Source: Xanthobacteraceae bacterium (lineage in GTDB: Bacteria; Pseudomonadota; Alphaproteobacteria; Rhizobiales; Xanthobacteraceae). Taken from it: a stretch of DNA of 64,000 nt. Numbering within the stretch: the first letter of the stretch is position 1; each line of letters opens with the position of its first letter. The DNA lies in the NCBI GenBank assembly GCA_022841625.1, contig JALHRD010000018.1, positions 52,872 to 116,871 on the forward strand, given 5' to 3'. The position numbers and the translations under genes were made by a program. The notes under the pieces were generated by a model, which was given only the letters and a program-made list of their open reading frames with translations, did not search any database and was not told where the DNA came from. Positions 10,977 to 19,871 of this stretch are shown here, in pieces.

Positions 10977-12646
10977 TGGCGGCGCCCGGCGACGAACTGG
11001 TGTTTGCGCCGCTTGGCGGCGTTGGCGAAATCGGGATGAATCTCGGGCTCTATGGCCTGGGCACCGAGCGTCGCCGGGAATGGATCGCGGTTGACATTGG
11101 GGTGGCATTTGCCGGCGACGAGCTGCCCGGCGTCGATCTGATCCTGCCCGATATCCGCTACCTCGTAGAGGAGCGCCGCAATCTTCTCGCGGTCGTTCTG
11201 ACCCATGCGCATGAAGACCATTTTGGCGCGCTGCTCGACCTGTGGCCGCAGCTGCGGGTGCCGGTCTATGCAACCGCATTTACCGCGGCCTTGTTTGACG
11301 CCAAGCGCAGAGGCGAGCCCGGCGCTGTCGAGGTTCCGATCAATATCGTGCCGCTCGGCGGGCGCATCACGCTTGGGCCGTTCGATATCGAATTCGTATC
11401 GATGGCGCATTCGATACCGGAATCGAACGGTCTTATCATTCGGACGCGGCACGGCACCGTGCTGCACACCGGCGACTGGAAAATCGATCCGACGCCGATC
11501 ATCGGTCCGCCGACCGACGAGGCGAAACTGCGCGCGCTTGGCGACGAAGGCTGCCTTGCCTTGCTCGGCGATTCCACCAATGCGGTTCGGGACGGACGTT
11601 CGCCCTCGGAAACCGATGTCGCCAAGGTGTTGGCCGAACTGATCCGCAATGCCCCCGGTCGTGTCGGGGTGACCACGTTCGCTTCCAACGTCGCGCGCGT
11701 CCGCGCCGTCGCGGAAGCCGCGGCTGCGTGCGGACGCGAGGTCGTGCTGGTTGGGCGCGCCATGGAGCGCGTGGCGCAGGTCGCGCGCGAGACCGGCTAT
11801 CTGGACGATATTGGTGAATTCCGTTCGCTTGATACCTATGGCTATCTGCCGCCCGACAAGGTGGTGGCGCTTTGTACCGGCAGTCAGGGCGAGCCGCGCG
11901 CGGCGCTTGCGCGGATCGCGGAGGATCAACATCCCCTGGTGACATTCTCCAGAGGCGACCGGGTGATCTTTTCGTCTCGCGCCATCCCCGGCAACGAGAA
12001 GGCGGTAACCAAAATCATCAACGGTTTGGTGAGCCAGGGGGTCGAGGTCATCACCGACCGGACTCATATGGTCCATGTTTCCGGACATCCGCGCCGGGCC
12101 GAGCTTGAGGAAATGATTTCCTGGGTACGGCCGCAGATTCTCATTCCCGTGCATGGTGAGCCATTGCACATGGCGGAGCATGCAGGGCTTGCCCGTCGCG
12201 CCGGCGTCGGCAAGGTGCTGACCTGCCGCAACGGGGATCTGGTCAAGCTCGCGCCGGACGGACCTGCGATCATCGACGAGGTTCCGGCGGGCCGCCTTTA
12301 CAAGGATGGCGCGCTGCTGATCGATGCCGCCGAGCGAACCGTGCCCGACCGGCGCCGGCTCGGTTTCGCCGGCATCGTCTCACTGGCGCTGGCGATGACC
12401 GCGCGCGGCGAACTGGTCGGCGAGCCCGAGATTACCGTTACCGGGATTCCCGAAAAGGACGCCGACGGCGTTCGAATCGCGGACACCGCGCTTGAGGCGG
12501 TGCTGGACGCTCTGGATTCAATGCCGCGACCGCGGCGCCGCGATCCGGACGCGGTCGCCGAAGCGGTCCGACGCGCCTTGCGCTCGGCCATCGGATCGGT
12601 TTGGAGAAAGAAGCCGATGTGCCATGTTCATGTGCTGACAGTGTAA
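10976..12646 (+). CDS. rnj: Ribonuclease J
   Basis: RNase J is a metallo-beta-lactamase/beta-CASP ribonuclease with endonuclease and 5'-exonuclease activity, involved in rRNA and mRNA processing in Rhizobiales. The 556-residue protein shows the zinc-binding HAHEDH at residues 77-82, a later GDWKIDPTP motif in the lactamase fold, beta-CASP motifs such as TGSQGEPRAAL and SSRAIPGNEKAV, and the HVSGHPRRAEL and VHGEP metal/RNA motifs. It is translationally coupled to birA. Length is typical. Confidence 0.94.
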   Translation: MAAPGDELVFAPLGGVGEIGMNLGLYGLGTERRREWIAVDIGVAFAGDELPGVDLILPDIRYLVEERRNLLAVVLTHAHEDHFGALLDLWPQLRVPVYATAFTAALFDAKRRGEPGAVEVPINIVPLGGRITLGPFDIEFVSMAHSIPESNGLIIRTRHGTVLHTGDWKIDPTPIIGPPTDEAKLRALGDEGCLALLGDSTNAVRDGRSPSETDVAKVLAELIRNAPGRVGVTTFASNVARVRAVAEAAAACGREVVLVGRAMERVAQVARETGYLDDIGEFRSLDTYGYLPPDKVVALCTGSQGEPRAALARIAEDQHPLVTFSRGDRVIFSSRAIPGNEKAVTKIINGLVSQGVEVITDRTHMVHVSGHPRRAELEEMISWVRPQILIPVHGEPLHMAEHAGLARRAGVGKVLTCRNGDLVKLAPDGPAIIDEVPAGRLYKDGALLIDAAERTVPDRRRLGFAGIVSLALAMTARGELVGEPEITVTGIPEKDADGVRIADTALEAVLDALDSMPRPRRRDPDAVAEAVRRALRSAIGSVWRKKPMCHVHVLTV

Positions 12647-12665
12647 GCTTAAGCGGGAGCCAAGC

Positions 12666-13070
12666 ATGATCGGTCGTCTCAATCATGTTGCGATTGCGGT
12701 GCGCGACCTTGCCAGGGCCGCCGAGCTCTATCGCGATGTACTGGGTGCCGCGGTATCGGCGCCGATAGCGCAAGCCGAGCATGGCGTGACCACGGTTTTC
12801 GTGGCGCTGCCGAATACCAAGATCGAGCTGATCGCTCCGTTCGGTGACGATTCGCCAATTGCGAAATTTCTTGATCGCATGCCGGACGGTGGAATCCATC
12901 ATGTGTGTTATGAAGTCGACGATATCGCGGCGGCGCGCGATGCCTTGCGCGCGCGCGGCGCCCGCGTCCTGGGCGACGGCGCGCCGAAAATCGGCGCGCA
13001 CGGCAAGCCGGTATTGTTTCTGCACCCGAAGGATTTTTGCGGAACGCTGATCGAACTCGAGCAGGCGTAA
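12666..13070 (+). CDS. mce: Methylmalonyl-CoA epimerase
   Basis: The enzyme interconverts the (R) and (S) forms of methylmalonyl-CoA in the propionyl-CoA to succinyl-CoA route. The 134-residue protein is a single vicinal-oxygen-chelate (VOC) unit with two beta-alpha-beta modules. Metal ligands expected for the family are visible as His7 (in LNHVAIAV), a His in GGIHHVCYEV and a C-terminal Glu in GTLIELEQA. It lies 19 bp after rnj on the same strand, a placement seen often in alphaproteobacteria. Confidence 0.9.
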   Translation: MIGRLNHVAIAVRDLARAAELYRDVLGAAVSAPIAQAEHGVTTVFVALPNTKIELIAPFGDDSPIAKFLDRMPDGGIHHVCYEVDDIAAARDALRARGARVLGDGAPKIGAHGKPVLFLHPKDFCGTLIELEQA

Positions 13071-13079
13071 CCGGGCGCA

Positions 13080-13124
13080 AGAAAAAGGCGGCTCAACGGA
13101 AGAAGCCGCGAGCCGCCTCTAGCG
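13080..13124 (-). terminator. Candidate Rho-independent terminator reading leftward
   Basis: AGGCGGCTC and GAGCCGCCT form a 9 bp stem around a 15-base loop, and on the minus strand the stem is followed directly by TTTTTC. The plus strand has no T-run after the hairpin, so the signal points leftward, against mce. No minus-strand gene is apparent upstream of it, so the transcript it would end is unknown. Confidence 0.45.
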
Positions 13125-13296
13125 CCAGTGATGTTGCATGTCGACGGATCGGACGGGGGGTCGGGAACCTCAATCCGGCGCCAGCACTGGTAAGGCTCCT
13201 GCTTAGCATTGGATGTTCGGGCGGCATACGCGCATGGTGACATGTTGTAGTCTTTACCTTAATGCAGACGCTGCCCGTTAGCCGGTAACCAAGATC

Positions 13297-13566
13297 ATGT
13301 CGCTTGTAACCGCCATCGCCGTCTATTTCATCATTTGGTGGGTGACGTTGTTCGTTATTTTGCCGTTTGGCATCCGCAGCCAGCAGGAGAATGGCGCGGT
13401 TTCGGAGGGCACCGATCCCGGCGCGCCGATTGCCGCGCGGCTTTGGATCAGGCTCATCTGGACCACGATCGTTTCCGGTATCGTGTTTGCGGTTTTTGCG
13501 GTGGTTTACATCAAGCGTTGGGTCACGCTCGACGATATGATCCGGCTGTTCGACCTGACGCGCTGA
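13297..13566 (+). CDS. DUF1467 family membrane protein
   Basis: This 89-residue protein has two hydrophobic helices (about residues 5-25 and 58-80) separated by a hydrophilic loop. The N-terminal pattern IIWWVTLFVILPFGIRSQQE is characteristic of DUF1467, a small inner-membrane family common in alphaproteobacteria. Its function is unknown. It lies between mce and proS, where the family is often found. Confidence 0.85.
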   Translation: MSLVTAIAVYFIIWWVTLFVILPFGIRSQQENGAVSEGTDPGAPIAARLWIRLIWTTIVSGIVFAVFAVVYIKRWVTLDDMIRLFDLTR

Positions 13567-13608
13567 CCGGCACAAGCAAGAAATGAAATGCGCCGCAAGC
13601 GGCGCCCA

Positions 13609-13860
13609 AAAAAACGAGCAGGATTTCAAGCCCTGCTCGATCGTTTGATACCCTGTATGTCCACCAATACGCGACGCGGCGGTTGCGGCTTATCTGCCGG
13701 CGGGCTGGTCTCCCTCCCGAGACTTGGACCGAGATCAAGGCGCTAGACCACGGCCATTGCCTTGATGCCGTTGGCCAGGACACGTCGCCCCGGTCATGCT
13801 GAAGCCTAGCCAATTGTTCCGGGTCCTGTCACCACTCCAGAGGGGGCGTCCGATCAGTAT
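13609..13860 (-). ncRNA. Candidate structured small RNA, antisense direction, upstream of proS
   Basis: The 449 bp between the DUF1467 gene and proS contains no convincing protein gene. Read on the minus strand it ends in a strong Rho-independent terminator: CGAGCAGGG, an 8-base loop, CCTGCTCG, then TTTTTTT (stem at about 13615-13639). Upstream of it are further pairings, including ATCAAGGC with GCCTTGAT (13736-13766) and CAGGAC with GTCCTG. Together these suggest a transcript of up to about 240 nt starting near 13850. I could not match it to 6S, SRP, tmRNA or RNase P RNA. The 5' end is a guess. Confidence 0.4.
13612..13640 (-). terminator. Rho-independent terminator of the candidate small RNA
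   Basis: On the minus strand an 8-9 bp GC-rich stem (CGAGCAGGG/CCTGCTCG) is followed by seven T residues. A second perfect hairpin, GCGCCGC-AA-GCGGCGC (13590-13605), lies just beyond it toward the DUF1467 stop codon. Confidence 0.6.
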
Positions 13861-14015
13861 TTTTTCGACCCGACGGCTGGTAAGCTGACTGGCCCGGATC
13901 GCCTAAATCGGTCGCAAATCCGCCGCGAAATCATTGAAAGGTCTTGTGTTTTGTCGACCGTTTCGGTTTCACTCGGCCGGTTCCTCCCATCCCCGATTCT
14001 CCTTTGACCAGAGCC

Positions 14016-15341
14016 ATGCGCCTATCCCGCTACTTCCTGCCCATCTTGCGCGAGACCCCAAAGGAGGCGGAAATCGCCTCGCACCGGTTGATGCTGCGCG
14101 CCGGCATGATGCGGCAGGAGGCGGCCGGCATCTATGCGTGGCTGCCGCTCGGTTTCCGGGTGCTCAAGAAGATCGAGCAGATTGTACGCGAGGAACAAGA
14201 CCGGGCGGGCGCCGTTGAACTTTTGATGCCGACCTTGCAATTGGCCGATCTGTGGCGGGAGAGCGGCCGCTACGATGCTTACGGTCCTGAAATGCTGCGC
14301 ATCAAGGATAGGCATGAGCGCGAATTGCTTTATGGGCCGACCAATGAAGACATGATCACGGAAATATTCCGTGCCTATGTCCGTTCCTACCGCGAACTGC
14401 CCAAGAACCTTTATCATATCCAATGGAAATTTCGGGACGAGCAGCGGCCGCGTTTCGGTGTCATGCGCGGCCGGGAATTCCTGATGAAGGACGCCTATTC
14501 GTTCGACATCGACGAAGCGGCGGCGCGCGTCTCCTACAACAAGATGTTTGTCGCTTATCTGCGGACCTTCGCCCGCATGGGTCTCAAAGCGATTCCAATG
14601 CGCGCCGAGACCGGCCCGATCGGCGGCGACCTGTCACACGAGTTCATCATTCTGGCCGAGACCGGCGAGTCCGGCGTGTTCTGCAACAAGGATGTCCTCG
14701 ACCTGCCGGTGCCGGGCGCGGATGTCGACTACGACGGTGATCTCACCCCGATTATCCGGCAGTGGACCACGCTCTATGCCGCGACCGAAGACGTGCATGA
14801 CGCGCAGCGCTTTGAGCGCGAGGTGGCGGCCGACCAGCGGTTGCACACCCGCGGGATTGAGGTCGGGCAAATTTTTTACTTTGGCACCAAATATTCGATT
14901 CCGATGAAGGCCGTGGTGGCGGGTTCGGATGGGGCCGATCACCCGGTTCACGGTGGCTCCTATGGGGTCGGCGTGTCGCGCCTGGTCGGCGCGATCATCG
15001 AGGCGTTCCACGACGAGGCCGGCATTAAATGGCCGGAATCGGTGGCGCCGTTTAAGGTTGCCATTCTCAATCTCAAGCAAGGCGCTGCCGATACCGATGC
15101 CGCCTGCGAGCAGCTTTATCGGGCGCTGTTGGCCAAGGGTGTTGATGTGCTCTACCACGATCTGGAGGAGCGGCCGGGCGCGAAATTCGCGACTGCCGAC
15201 CTCATTGGTGTGCCGTGGCAGGTGCTGGTCGGACCGCGTGGGCTCGCGGAGGGCAAAGTCGAGGTTAAGCGGCGTGTCGACGGCACCCGGGAAATGCTGA
15301 CGCCGGCGGACGTGATCGAGCGGCTGGTGCCGCCGATCTGA
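14016..15341 (+). CDS. proS: Prolyl-tRNA synthetase (short, alphaproteobacterial class)
   Basis: This class II aminoacyl-tRNA synthetase charges tRNA-Pro. The start is the ATG at 14016 ([20 protein letters not shown]); an open frame reaching upstream to 13944 has no family similarity. The 441-residue protein has motif 2 ([21 protein letters not shown]), motif 3 ([15 protein letters not shown]) and a C-terminal anticodon-binding domain. The large editing insertion of the E. coli enzyme is missing, as in other alphaproteobacteria. The stop codon and last codons lie inside the left arm of a CTAG-type palindrome, so the C-terminal residues LVPPI may have been supplied by the repeat. Confidence 0.96.
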   Translation: MRLSRYFLPILRETPKEAEIASHRLMLRAGMMRQEAAGIYAWLPLGFRVLKKIEQIVREEQDRAGAVELLMPTLQLADLWRESGRYDAYGPEMLRIKDRHERELLYGPTNEDMITEIFRAYVRSYRELPKNLYHIQWKFRDEQRPRFGVMRGREFLMKDAYSFDIDEAAARVSYNKMFVAYLRTFARMGLKAIPMRAETGPIGGDLSHEFIILAETGESGVFCNKDVLDLPVPGADVDYDGDLTPIIRQWTTLYAATEDVHDAQRFEREVAADQRLHTRGIEVGQIFYFGTKYSIPMKAVVAGSDGADHPVHGGSYGVGVSRLVGAIIEAFHDEAGIKWPESVAPFKVAILNLKQGAADTDAACEQLYRALLAKGVDVLYHDLEERPGAKFATADLIGVPWQVLVGPRGLAEGKVEVKRRVDGTREMLTPADVIERLVPPI

Positions 15342-15405
15342 AGTTCCTACGCCACCTGCGGCAAATTCGGTTAGGAACTCCAGATCGGAAACGAAGGGGT
15401 ACTGG
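15324..15405. repeat. CTAG-type palindrome, class A, at the end of proS
   Basis: Imperfect inverted repeat with arms GATCTGAAGTTCCTA (15335-15349) and TAGGAACTCCAGATC (15372-15386) and degenerate outer ends CTGGTGCC and GGTACTGG. The left arm includes the proS TGA stop. The interior GCGGCAAATTCGGTTAGGAAC is the reverse complement of the class A interior at 62831-62904. Confidence 0.85.
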
Positions 15406-15484
15406 CTGCGTAAACTGTGCGCTTTGCTGGCTTTTGACGCCTCAGGATGGCGTGAATCGGCCAGAATCATGTGACAAACGGTGC

Positions 15485-15550
15485 CAGTGATTTGAAGTTC
15501 TGACAGCGCTTGCGGCAAATAAGGTCGGGAACGTCAAATCGATAATCGAC
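15485..15550. repeat. CTAG-type palindrome, class A, diverged copy
   Basis: Arms GATTTGAAGTTC (15489-15500) and GAACGTCAAATC (15529-15540) surround a TTGCGGCAAAT-type interior. The arms link class A (GATCTGAAGTTCC) to class B2 (GGATTTGACATTCGC), which suggests one family. Confidence 0.75.
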
Positions 15551-15567
15551 ACCGCAATCTGAGAGTT

Positions 15568-15643
15568 CCAGTGCCCCTTTTGCCGCTGTCGTTCGTGTAA
15601 GTGCTTGCTGCAATGGATCGCGAACTTCGGGAGCGGAGCACGA
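15568..15643. repeat. CTAG-type palindrome, class C, just upstream of lolC
   Basis: Begins CCAGTGCCCC and ends CGGAGCACGAG, with an inner half GGATCGCGAACTTCGGGAGC that matches class C units at 33237-33312 and 53006-53080. It ends 17 bp before the lolC start codon, so it occupies most of the leader. Together with the two class A units it accounts for most of the 319 bp between proS and lolC; the segment 15406-15484 holds nothing recognisable. Confidence 0.75.
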
Positions 15644-15660
15644 GGGGCGGAAAGACAGTC

Positions 15661-16929
15661 ATGGCCGATCCGACCGGGACACGCATTTTTTCCGCCTATG
15701 AGTGGATGCTGTCGCTGCGCTATCTGCGCTCGCGGCGCAAAGAAGGATTCATCTCGGTCATTGCCGGCTTTTCATTCCTTGGAATCGTGCTCGGCGTGGC
15801 GACGCTCATTATCGTGATGGCGGTGATGAACGGCTTCCGTAAGGAACTGCTCGACAAGATTCTCGGCCTTAACGGTCACTTGTTGATTCAGCCGCTGGAA
15901 TCGCCGCTGACCGACTGGCAGGAAGTCGCTGCGCGGGTCGCCAAGGTCGACGGCGTTATGCTGGTGTCGCCGGTGGTCGAAGGTCAGGCGCTGGCGTCGT
16001 CGCCATTTGCCTCATCGGGGGTCCTGGTGCGCGGCGTGCGCGGCAACGACCTTGCGCGGCTGCCGTCGATCGCCAACAAGATCAAGCAAGGCACGCTTGA
16101 GGGTTTCGACAATGTTGAAGGCGTTGCGATCGGCCGCCGGCTCGCCGATCAATTGTCGCTGCGCGCCGGCGATAACGTCACGCTTGTGCATCCCAAGGGC
16201 GCCAGCACGCCGATTGGCGTCATGCCGCGGATCAAGCCGTATAAAATTGTGGCGGTGTTCGAAGTGGGCATGTCGGAATACGACGCCGCCTTTGTGTTCA
16301 TGCCGATCGCCGAGGCGCAGGCCTATTTCAGCCGCGCCGGCGATGTGACCGCGATTGAGGTCTACACCAATAGTCCAGACCGGGTGAAGCGGTTCCGCGA
16401 ATTGGTATCGGAGGCGGCCGGCCGCCCGGTCTTCATCGTCGACTGGACCCAGCGCAACTCGACATTTTTCACGGCATTGCAGGTCGAGCGCAATGTGATG
16501 TTTCTGATCTTGACGCTGATCGTGTTGGTGGCGGCGCTCAACATCGTTTCCGGCCTGATTATGCTGGTGAAGGACAAAGGACCCGACATCGCGATCCTGC
16601 GCACCATGGGCGCATCCCAGGGCGCCGTGATGCGGATCTTTTTCATCACCGGCGCTTCAATCGGGGTGATTGGCACGCTCTTTGGCGTGCTGCTCGGCAC
16701 GGTGGTTTGCTTGAATATCGAGACCATCCGGCAACTCATTTCCATGTTGACCAAGACGGAATTGTTTTCTCCGGAGCTGTATTTCTTGTCGCGGCTCCCG
16801 GCCGAAATGGATCTGCGCGAAACCACCGCGGTTATCGTGATGGCGCTGACGCTGTCGGTCGCGGCCACGCTTTATCCAGCGTTCCGCGCCGCGCGGCTCG
16901 ATCCGGTTGAGGCGCTACGTTATGAATGA
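15661..16929 (+). CDS. lolC: Lipoprotein-releasing system permease, LolC/LolE type
   Basis: This is the membrane subunit of the ABC system that releases lipoproteins from the inner membrane for transfer to LolA. The start is the ATG at 15661 ([26 protein letters not shown]); the frame open further upstream lies within a repeat. The 422-residue protein has an N-terminal helix at about 33-55, a large periplasmic MacB-like domain, and three C-terminal helices of the FtsX type with the coupling motif [14 protein letters not shown]. Only one such gene is present, which suggests a homodimer or LolF-type arrangement. The stop overlaps lolD by 8 bp. Confidence 0.93.
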   Translation: MADPTGTRIFSAYEWMLSLRYLRSRRKEGFISVIAGFSFLGIVLGVATLIIVMAVMNGFRKELLDKILGLNGHLLIQPLESPLTDWQEVAARVAKVDGVMLVSPVVEGQALASSPFASSGVLVRGVRGNDLARLPSIANKIKQGTLEGFDNVEGVAIGRRLADQLSLRAGDNVTLVHPKGASTPIGVMPRIKPYKIVAVFEVGMSEYDAAFVFMPIAEAQAYFSRAGDVTAIEVYTNSPDRVKRFRELVSEAAGRPVFIVDWTQRNSTFFTALQVERNVMFLILTLIVLVAALNIVSGLIMLVKDKGPDIAILRTMGASQGAVMRIFFITGASIGVIGTLFGVLLGTVVCLNIETIRQLISMLTKTELFSPELYFLSRLPAEMDLRETTAVIVMALTLSVAATLYPAFRAARLDPVEALRYE

Positions 16930-17698
16930 GGCGACGACGCACGATCGGGAAACCGTGGCGCGCGCCGATGCCGGTGCGTCGGCGTCGGACGGCGGTGGGG
17001 TTGCCCGAACCCAGGATGATGCGCCGGTCTTGTTCTTGGATTCGATCGATCGCTATTACCGCCAAGGCGAGGCAATTCTGGAAATCCTCAAGGGGGCGGA
17101 ACTTGCGGTCTGGCCGGGGCAATCGGTGGCGCTGGTGGCGCCCTCGGGCGCCGGTAAATCCACCTTGCTGCACATCGCGGGCCTGCTCGAATATCCCGAT
17201 GCCGGCGAAGTCTATATCGAGGGGGTTGCGACCTCGACGCTGTCCGACGCGCAGCGCACCCGGTTGCGGCGGACCGAGGTCGGCTTTGTCTATCAGGCCC
17301 ATCATTTGCTGCCCGAGTTCTCGGCGCTCGAAAATGTCGTGCTGCCACAGATGATCCGCGGTCTGTCGCGCAAAGAGGCGGGAAACCGCGCCGCGGAACT
17401 GCTGAGCTATCTCGGCCTGGGTAGTCGCCTGACCCATCGGCCGTCGGAATTGTCGGGTGGCGAGCAGCAGCGGGTGGCAATCGCGCGCGCGGTCGCCAAT
17501 GCGCCGCGGGTTCTGTTGGCCGACGAACCAACCGGCAATCTCGACCCGCGCACCTCGGAGCGGGTGTTTGGCGCGCTGACCCAATTGGTGCGGGCGTCCG
17601 GCCTGGCGATGATCTGCGCCACCCACAATATGGACATCGCGGCCCGCATGGACCGGCGGGTGACCCTGCGGGACGGCGCGGTGGTGGAGCTGGAATAG
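16922..17698 (+). CDS. lolD: Lipoprotein-releasing system ATP-binding protein
   Basis: LolD is the ATPase of the Lol exporter. From the ATG at 16922 it has 258 residues. A low-complexity extension of about 35 residues precedes the ABC domain. Walker A is APSGAGKST (residues 73-81), with Ala in place of the first Gly. The signature LSGGEQQR and Walker [13 protein letters not shown] are intact, followed by the switch His in CATHNMD. The ATG overlaps the end of lolC (ATGAATGA), implying coupled translation. The gene ends 33 bp before the left edge of a transposon. Confidence 0.95.
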   Translation: MNEATTHDRETVARADAGASASDGGGVARTQDDAPVLFLDSIDRYYRQGEAILEILKGAELAVWPGQSVALVAPSGAGKSTLLHIAGLLEYPDAGEVYIEGVATSTLSDAQRTRLRRTEVGFVYQAHHLLPEFSALENVVLPQMIRGLSRKEAGNRAAELLSYLGLGSRLTHRPSELSGGEQQRVAIARAVANAPRVLLADEPTGNLDPRTSERVFGALTQLVRASGLAMICATHNMDIAARMDRRVTLRDGAVVELE

Positions 17699-17723
17699 AC
17701 AGCGAGTGGGCCTATCAAATTCC

Positions 17724-17731
17724 AGTGCTTG
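17724..17731. repeat. Target-site duplication, copy 1 of 3 (AGTGCTTG)
   Basis: AGTGCTTG directly precedes the left terminal inverted repeat of the IS1-like element. The same octamer recurs at 20181-20188 and 22256-22263. Confidence 0.85.
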
Positions 17732-17782
17732 GGTAGTGGGTCAGTTTGAAAACGACCCCAGCGGCTATTTGCCGGTAGTATC

Positions 17783-18805
17783 CTAATTTGATTTTTCTGA
17801 CAGGCGTCGGCGGCCCGGCCGATGACTGGCCTTGTCGGCTTCGATCCAAGCTTCAGCGGACTCTTGGGTCGGGAAGTATTCGGTAATAGTCGGCGCGTAA
17901 CGCTCGATGCGGCGGACGTTGTAGCCCTCGCCAATCTTGACTTTGGCGATCTCATAGGTGGTCGCTTGTTCGGCTTCCCAAGCCTCGACCATCGCAACGA
18001 TGTCCGACACCTCCCAAAGCTTGCTGGTGACGCCAGCGGCCATTGCAGGCGTCACCTTCAAAGTCTGGTGGATGCGCACGAAGTTGTAGAACATCTGATG
18101 CAGCGCGACCGCGTAGCCGTGGTTCTCTAGCTTCTTGGAGAACGCATTGGTGAGCCGCGTAAAGCGGCGCATATGCATCCGCATTGTAAGGTTCTGACGT
18201 TCGGCAAATGACGTGTTGATGTGCTTACGGTCAGGGTTGCCGCTGACGACGCGACGGCTTGAACCAGTGCAGATCGCGGGGCTGTACCGCTTTTCCATTT
18301 GCGGGTCTGACCCATAGTGCTTCACCAGCATGGCGTAGTCGGCATCCTCGCCGAATACGGTATCCATGGCCGCGAGATAGGGACGGTGGCCGTCGCTTGT
18401 GACTTGAACGCGATTGGCGAGACGCCAGCGAAGGTCGTCCACGAATGCAATGGCGTAGTCGGTATCGCGGCGACCAACCAATGTCGTGATTAGAAGCTTC
18501 GTATCAGCGCAAATCGCGGTCCACGTCCAAGCGTCGCCCGCGTTGGCTGGAGCCGCCTTCGCCTTCCGCACGTTGTCGTTTTTAGCATAGACGAAAGACC
18601 AGATTTCATCGAGTTGGACGCGCTTACAGGGCAGGTCACGGAGGGTCTTGTCTTGGTATTCGGCGCACGCCCGGCCTACATCGGCCAACAGCTTGGCAAT
18701 GGTGTTTTTGCTGGCTCCGGTCACGCGGGTAACGGCGCGGATCGCCATCCCTTCGCAAAGCAGGGTGATGATTTGGGCGCGGGTCTTGGGGTCCAGCTTG
18801 TTCAT
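17783..18805 (-). CDS. IS1-family DDE transposase
   Basis: This transposase moves the surrounding element. The ATG at 18805 (MNKLDPKTRAQIITLLCEGM) is chosen; 16 more residues could be read upstream without support. Of 340 residues, about 8-45 form a helix-turn-helix (GMAIRAVTRVTGASKNTIAKLL). The catalytic residues appear as Asp66 (VQLDEIW), Asp138 (VTSDGHRPY) and Glu202 (NTSFAERQNLTMRMHMRR), the last being a hallmark of single-frame IS1-family transposases. No frameshift is needed, unlike classical IS1. The gene looks intact. Confidence 0.88.
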   Translation of the reverse strand: MNKLDPKTRAQIITLLCEGMAIRAVTRVTGASKNTIAKLLADVGRACAEYQDKTLRDLPCKRVQLDEIWSFVYAKNDNVRKAKAAPANAGDAWTWTAICADTKLLITTLVGRRDTDYAIAFVDDLRWRLANRVQVTSDGHRPYLAAMDTVFGEDADYAMLVKHYGSDPQMEKRYSPAICTGSSRRVVSGNPDRKHINTSFAERQNLTMRMHMRRFTRLTNAFSKKLENHGYAVALHQMFYNFVRIHQTLKVTPAMAAGVTSKLWEVSDIVAMVEAWEAEQATTYEIAKVKIGEGYNVRRIERYAPTITEYFPTQESAEAWIEADKASHRPGRRRLSEKSN

Positions 18806-18855
18806 GGCTGGACTATATGACCCATATGCTTGACAGTCAAGCACGAGGGTCATTT

Positions 18856-19812
18856 TTATTTTTGCTCGGCGGTGGACGGTACAGCGTCATTTTGCCCGCC
18901 TTCAGGAGGCTCTGCGGTTGGCTTCGCAGCGGACGCAACTTCGATCTCAGGCGCGGGTGTTGCGGCTTGCGAAGTAGCATCGGCTTTTCCGAGGTCCTCG
19001 ACATAGCGCGTCATCTCCAAATTTGCGGCTGCATGAATCTCAGCGTACTTCAGAGTTGTTTTCCGATATTCCTCATCAAGCTTTTGCATAGTAGGCGGCG
19101 CTATTCGTGTGAAGCTGCCTAGCTGCGGACCAATGATAAACATATCGGTATCAACGCCGACACCCGGCGCTATTTCTGATCTCTTTTTCGCTGAATAAGT
19201 GAGAAGAACGGTAGCCGGAAAATCGGTATTCCAAGAATGACCTGCCAACATCAATGCTGATTCCGCATGTCTCGCACCGCTACCGATAGCGCGAAAACCA
19301 ATAATATCGTCGCAACTAATGTACTCATTCAAGACTGAATAGATATGCGCGCCAGGTGCTCTAAAGTGATTGTCTACACCAGCAAAAATGGCCTCAACGT
19401 CTGGAATTTGAAAGTTGATTAGGTCGCTAGAAATACTGCTGACGAGCTGCGCGTCCATTATTTTCTGATTTTGCAGGAAAGAAGCGCGATCAAGGCCGAG
19501 AGGCCGTAAAATAGCAACTTCCGCCCTCTTTAGCTTGGCCGCAATCCTATGCTGAACGTAAAGGTCCACCACGTCTTTGACGTTCCACCAGTTATCGGGC
19601 TCATTGATGGCTCTTTCTTGAACGTCCCTCATAACACCGCCCACTATCTCTGCGTGGAATGCGGAATCCCCGGCGGCCATCACAGCAATCGACGATGTTA
19701 GAAATAGTATCTTTTCAGTTGGCGGCTCAAACTGAATATCGCCCGCCGTAATCATCCGATCCGAAATAAGGAGAATTGAGCCAAAGTTTCGAACGGCAAT
19801 ACATACGGTCAC
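18856..19812 (-). CDS. Proteasome-type Ntn hydrolase, transposon cargo
   Basis: From a GTG at 19812 the protein is 318 residues, and removal of Met would expose a Thr. Counting that Thr as 1 (TVCIAVRN), the residues that define 20S proteasome beta subunits fall at their standard numbers: Thr1, Asp17 (LLISDRM), Lys33 (PTEKILF) and Gly47 (MAAGDSA). This supports a self-exposed N-terminal nucleophile peptidase and the chosen start; a frame open upstream to 20109 overlaps another gene. The last 60 residues or so are Ala/Pro/Glu-rich low complexity. It is not HslV: no hslU partner is near. Substrate is unknown. Base composition is lower in GC than the backbone. Confidence 0.72.
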   Translation of the reverse strand: MTVCIAVRNFGSILLISDRMITAGDIQFEPPTEKILFLTSSIAVMAAGDSAFHAEIVGGVMRDVQERAINEPDNWWNVKDVVDLYVQHRIAAKLKRAEVAILRPLGLDRASFLQNQKIMDAQLVSSISSDLINFQIPDVEAIFAGVDNHFRAPGAHIYSVLNEYISCDDIIGFRAIGSGARHAESALMLAGHSWNTDFPATVLLTYSAKKRSEIAPGVGVDTDMFIIGPQLGSFTRIAPPTMQKLDEEYRKTTLKYAEIHAAANLEMTRYVEDLGKADATSQAATPAPEIEVASAAKPTAEPPEGGQNDAVPSTAEQK

Positions 19813-19871
19813 GGGTGAAATTCTCCGCCGAGCAATAGGTGGCGGATCATATAACTTGGGGAGATACGAAA

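Noticed and set aside
10691..12181. A 496-codon open frame on the minus strand
   Set aside because: Antisense to birA and RNase J; no motif, no ribosome-binding site.
13523..13813. A 96-codon minus-strand frame upstream of proS
   Set aside because: It runs through the terminator hairpin and into the DUF1467 gene, and has no recognisable protein features; a structured RNA explains the region better.
13609..13860. Identification of the proS-upstream RNA as 6S, tmRNA, SRP RNA or RNase P RNA
   Set aside because: None of the conserved core segments of those RNAs could be found on either strand.
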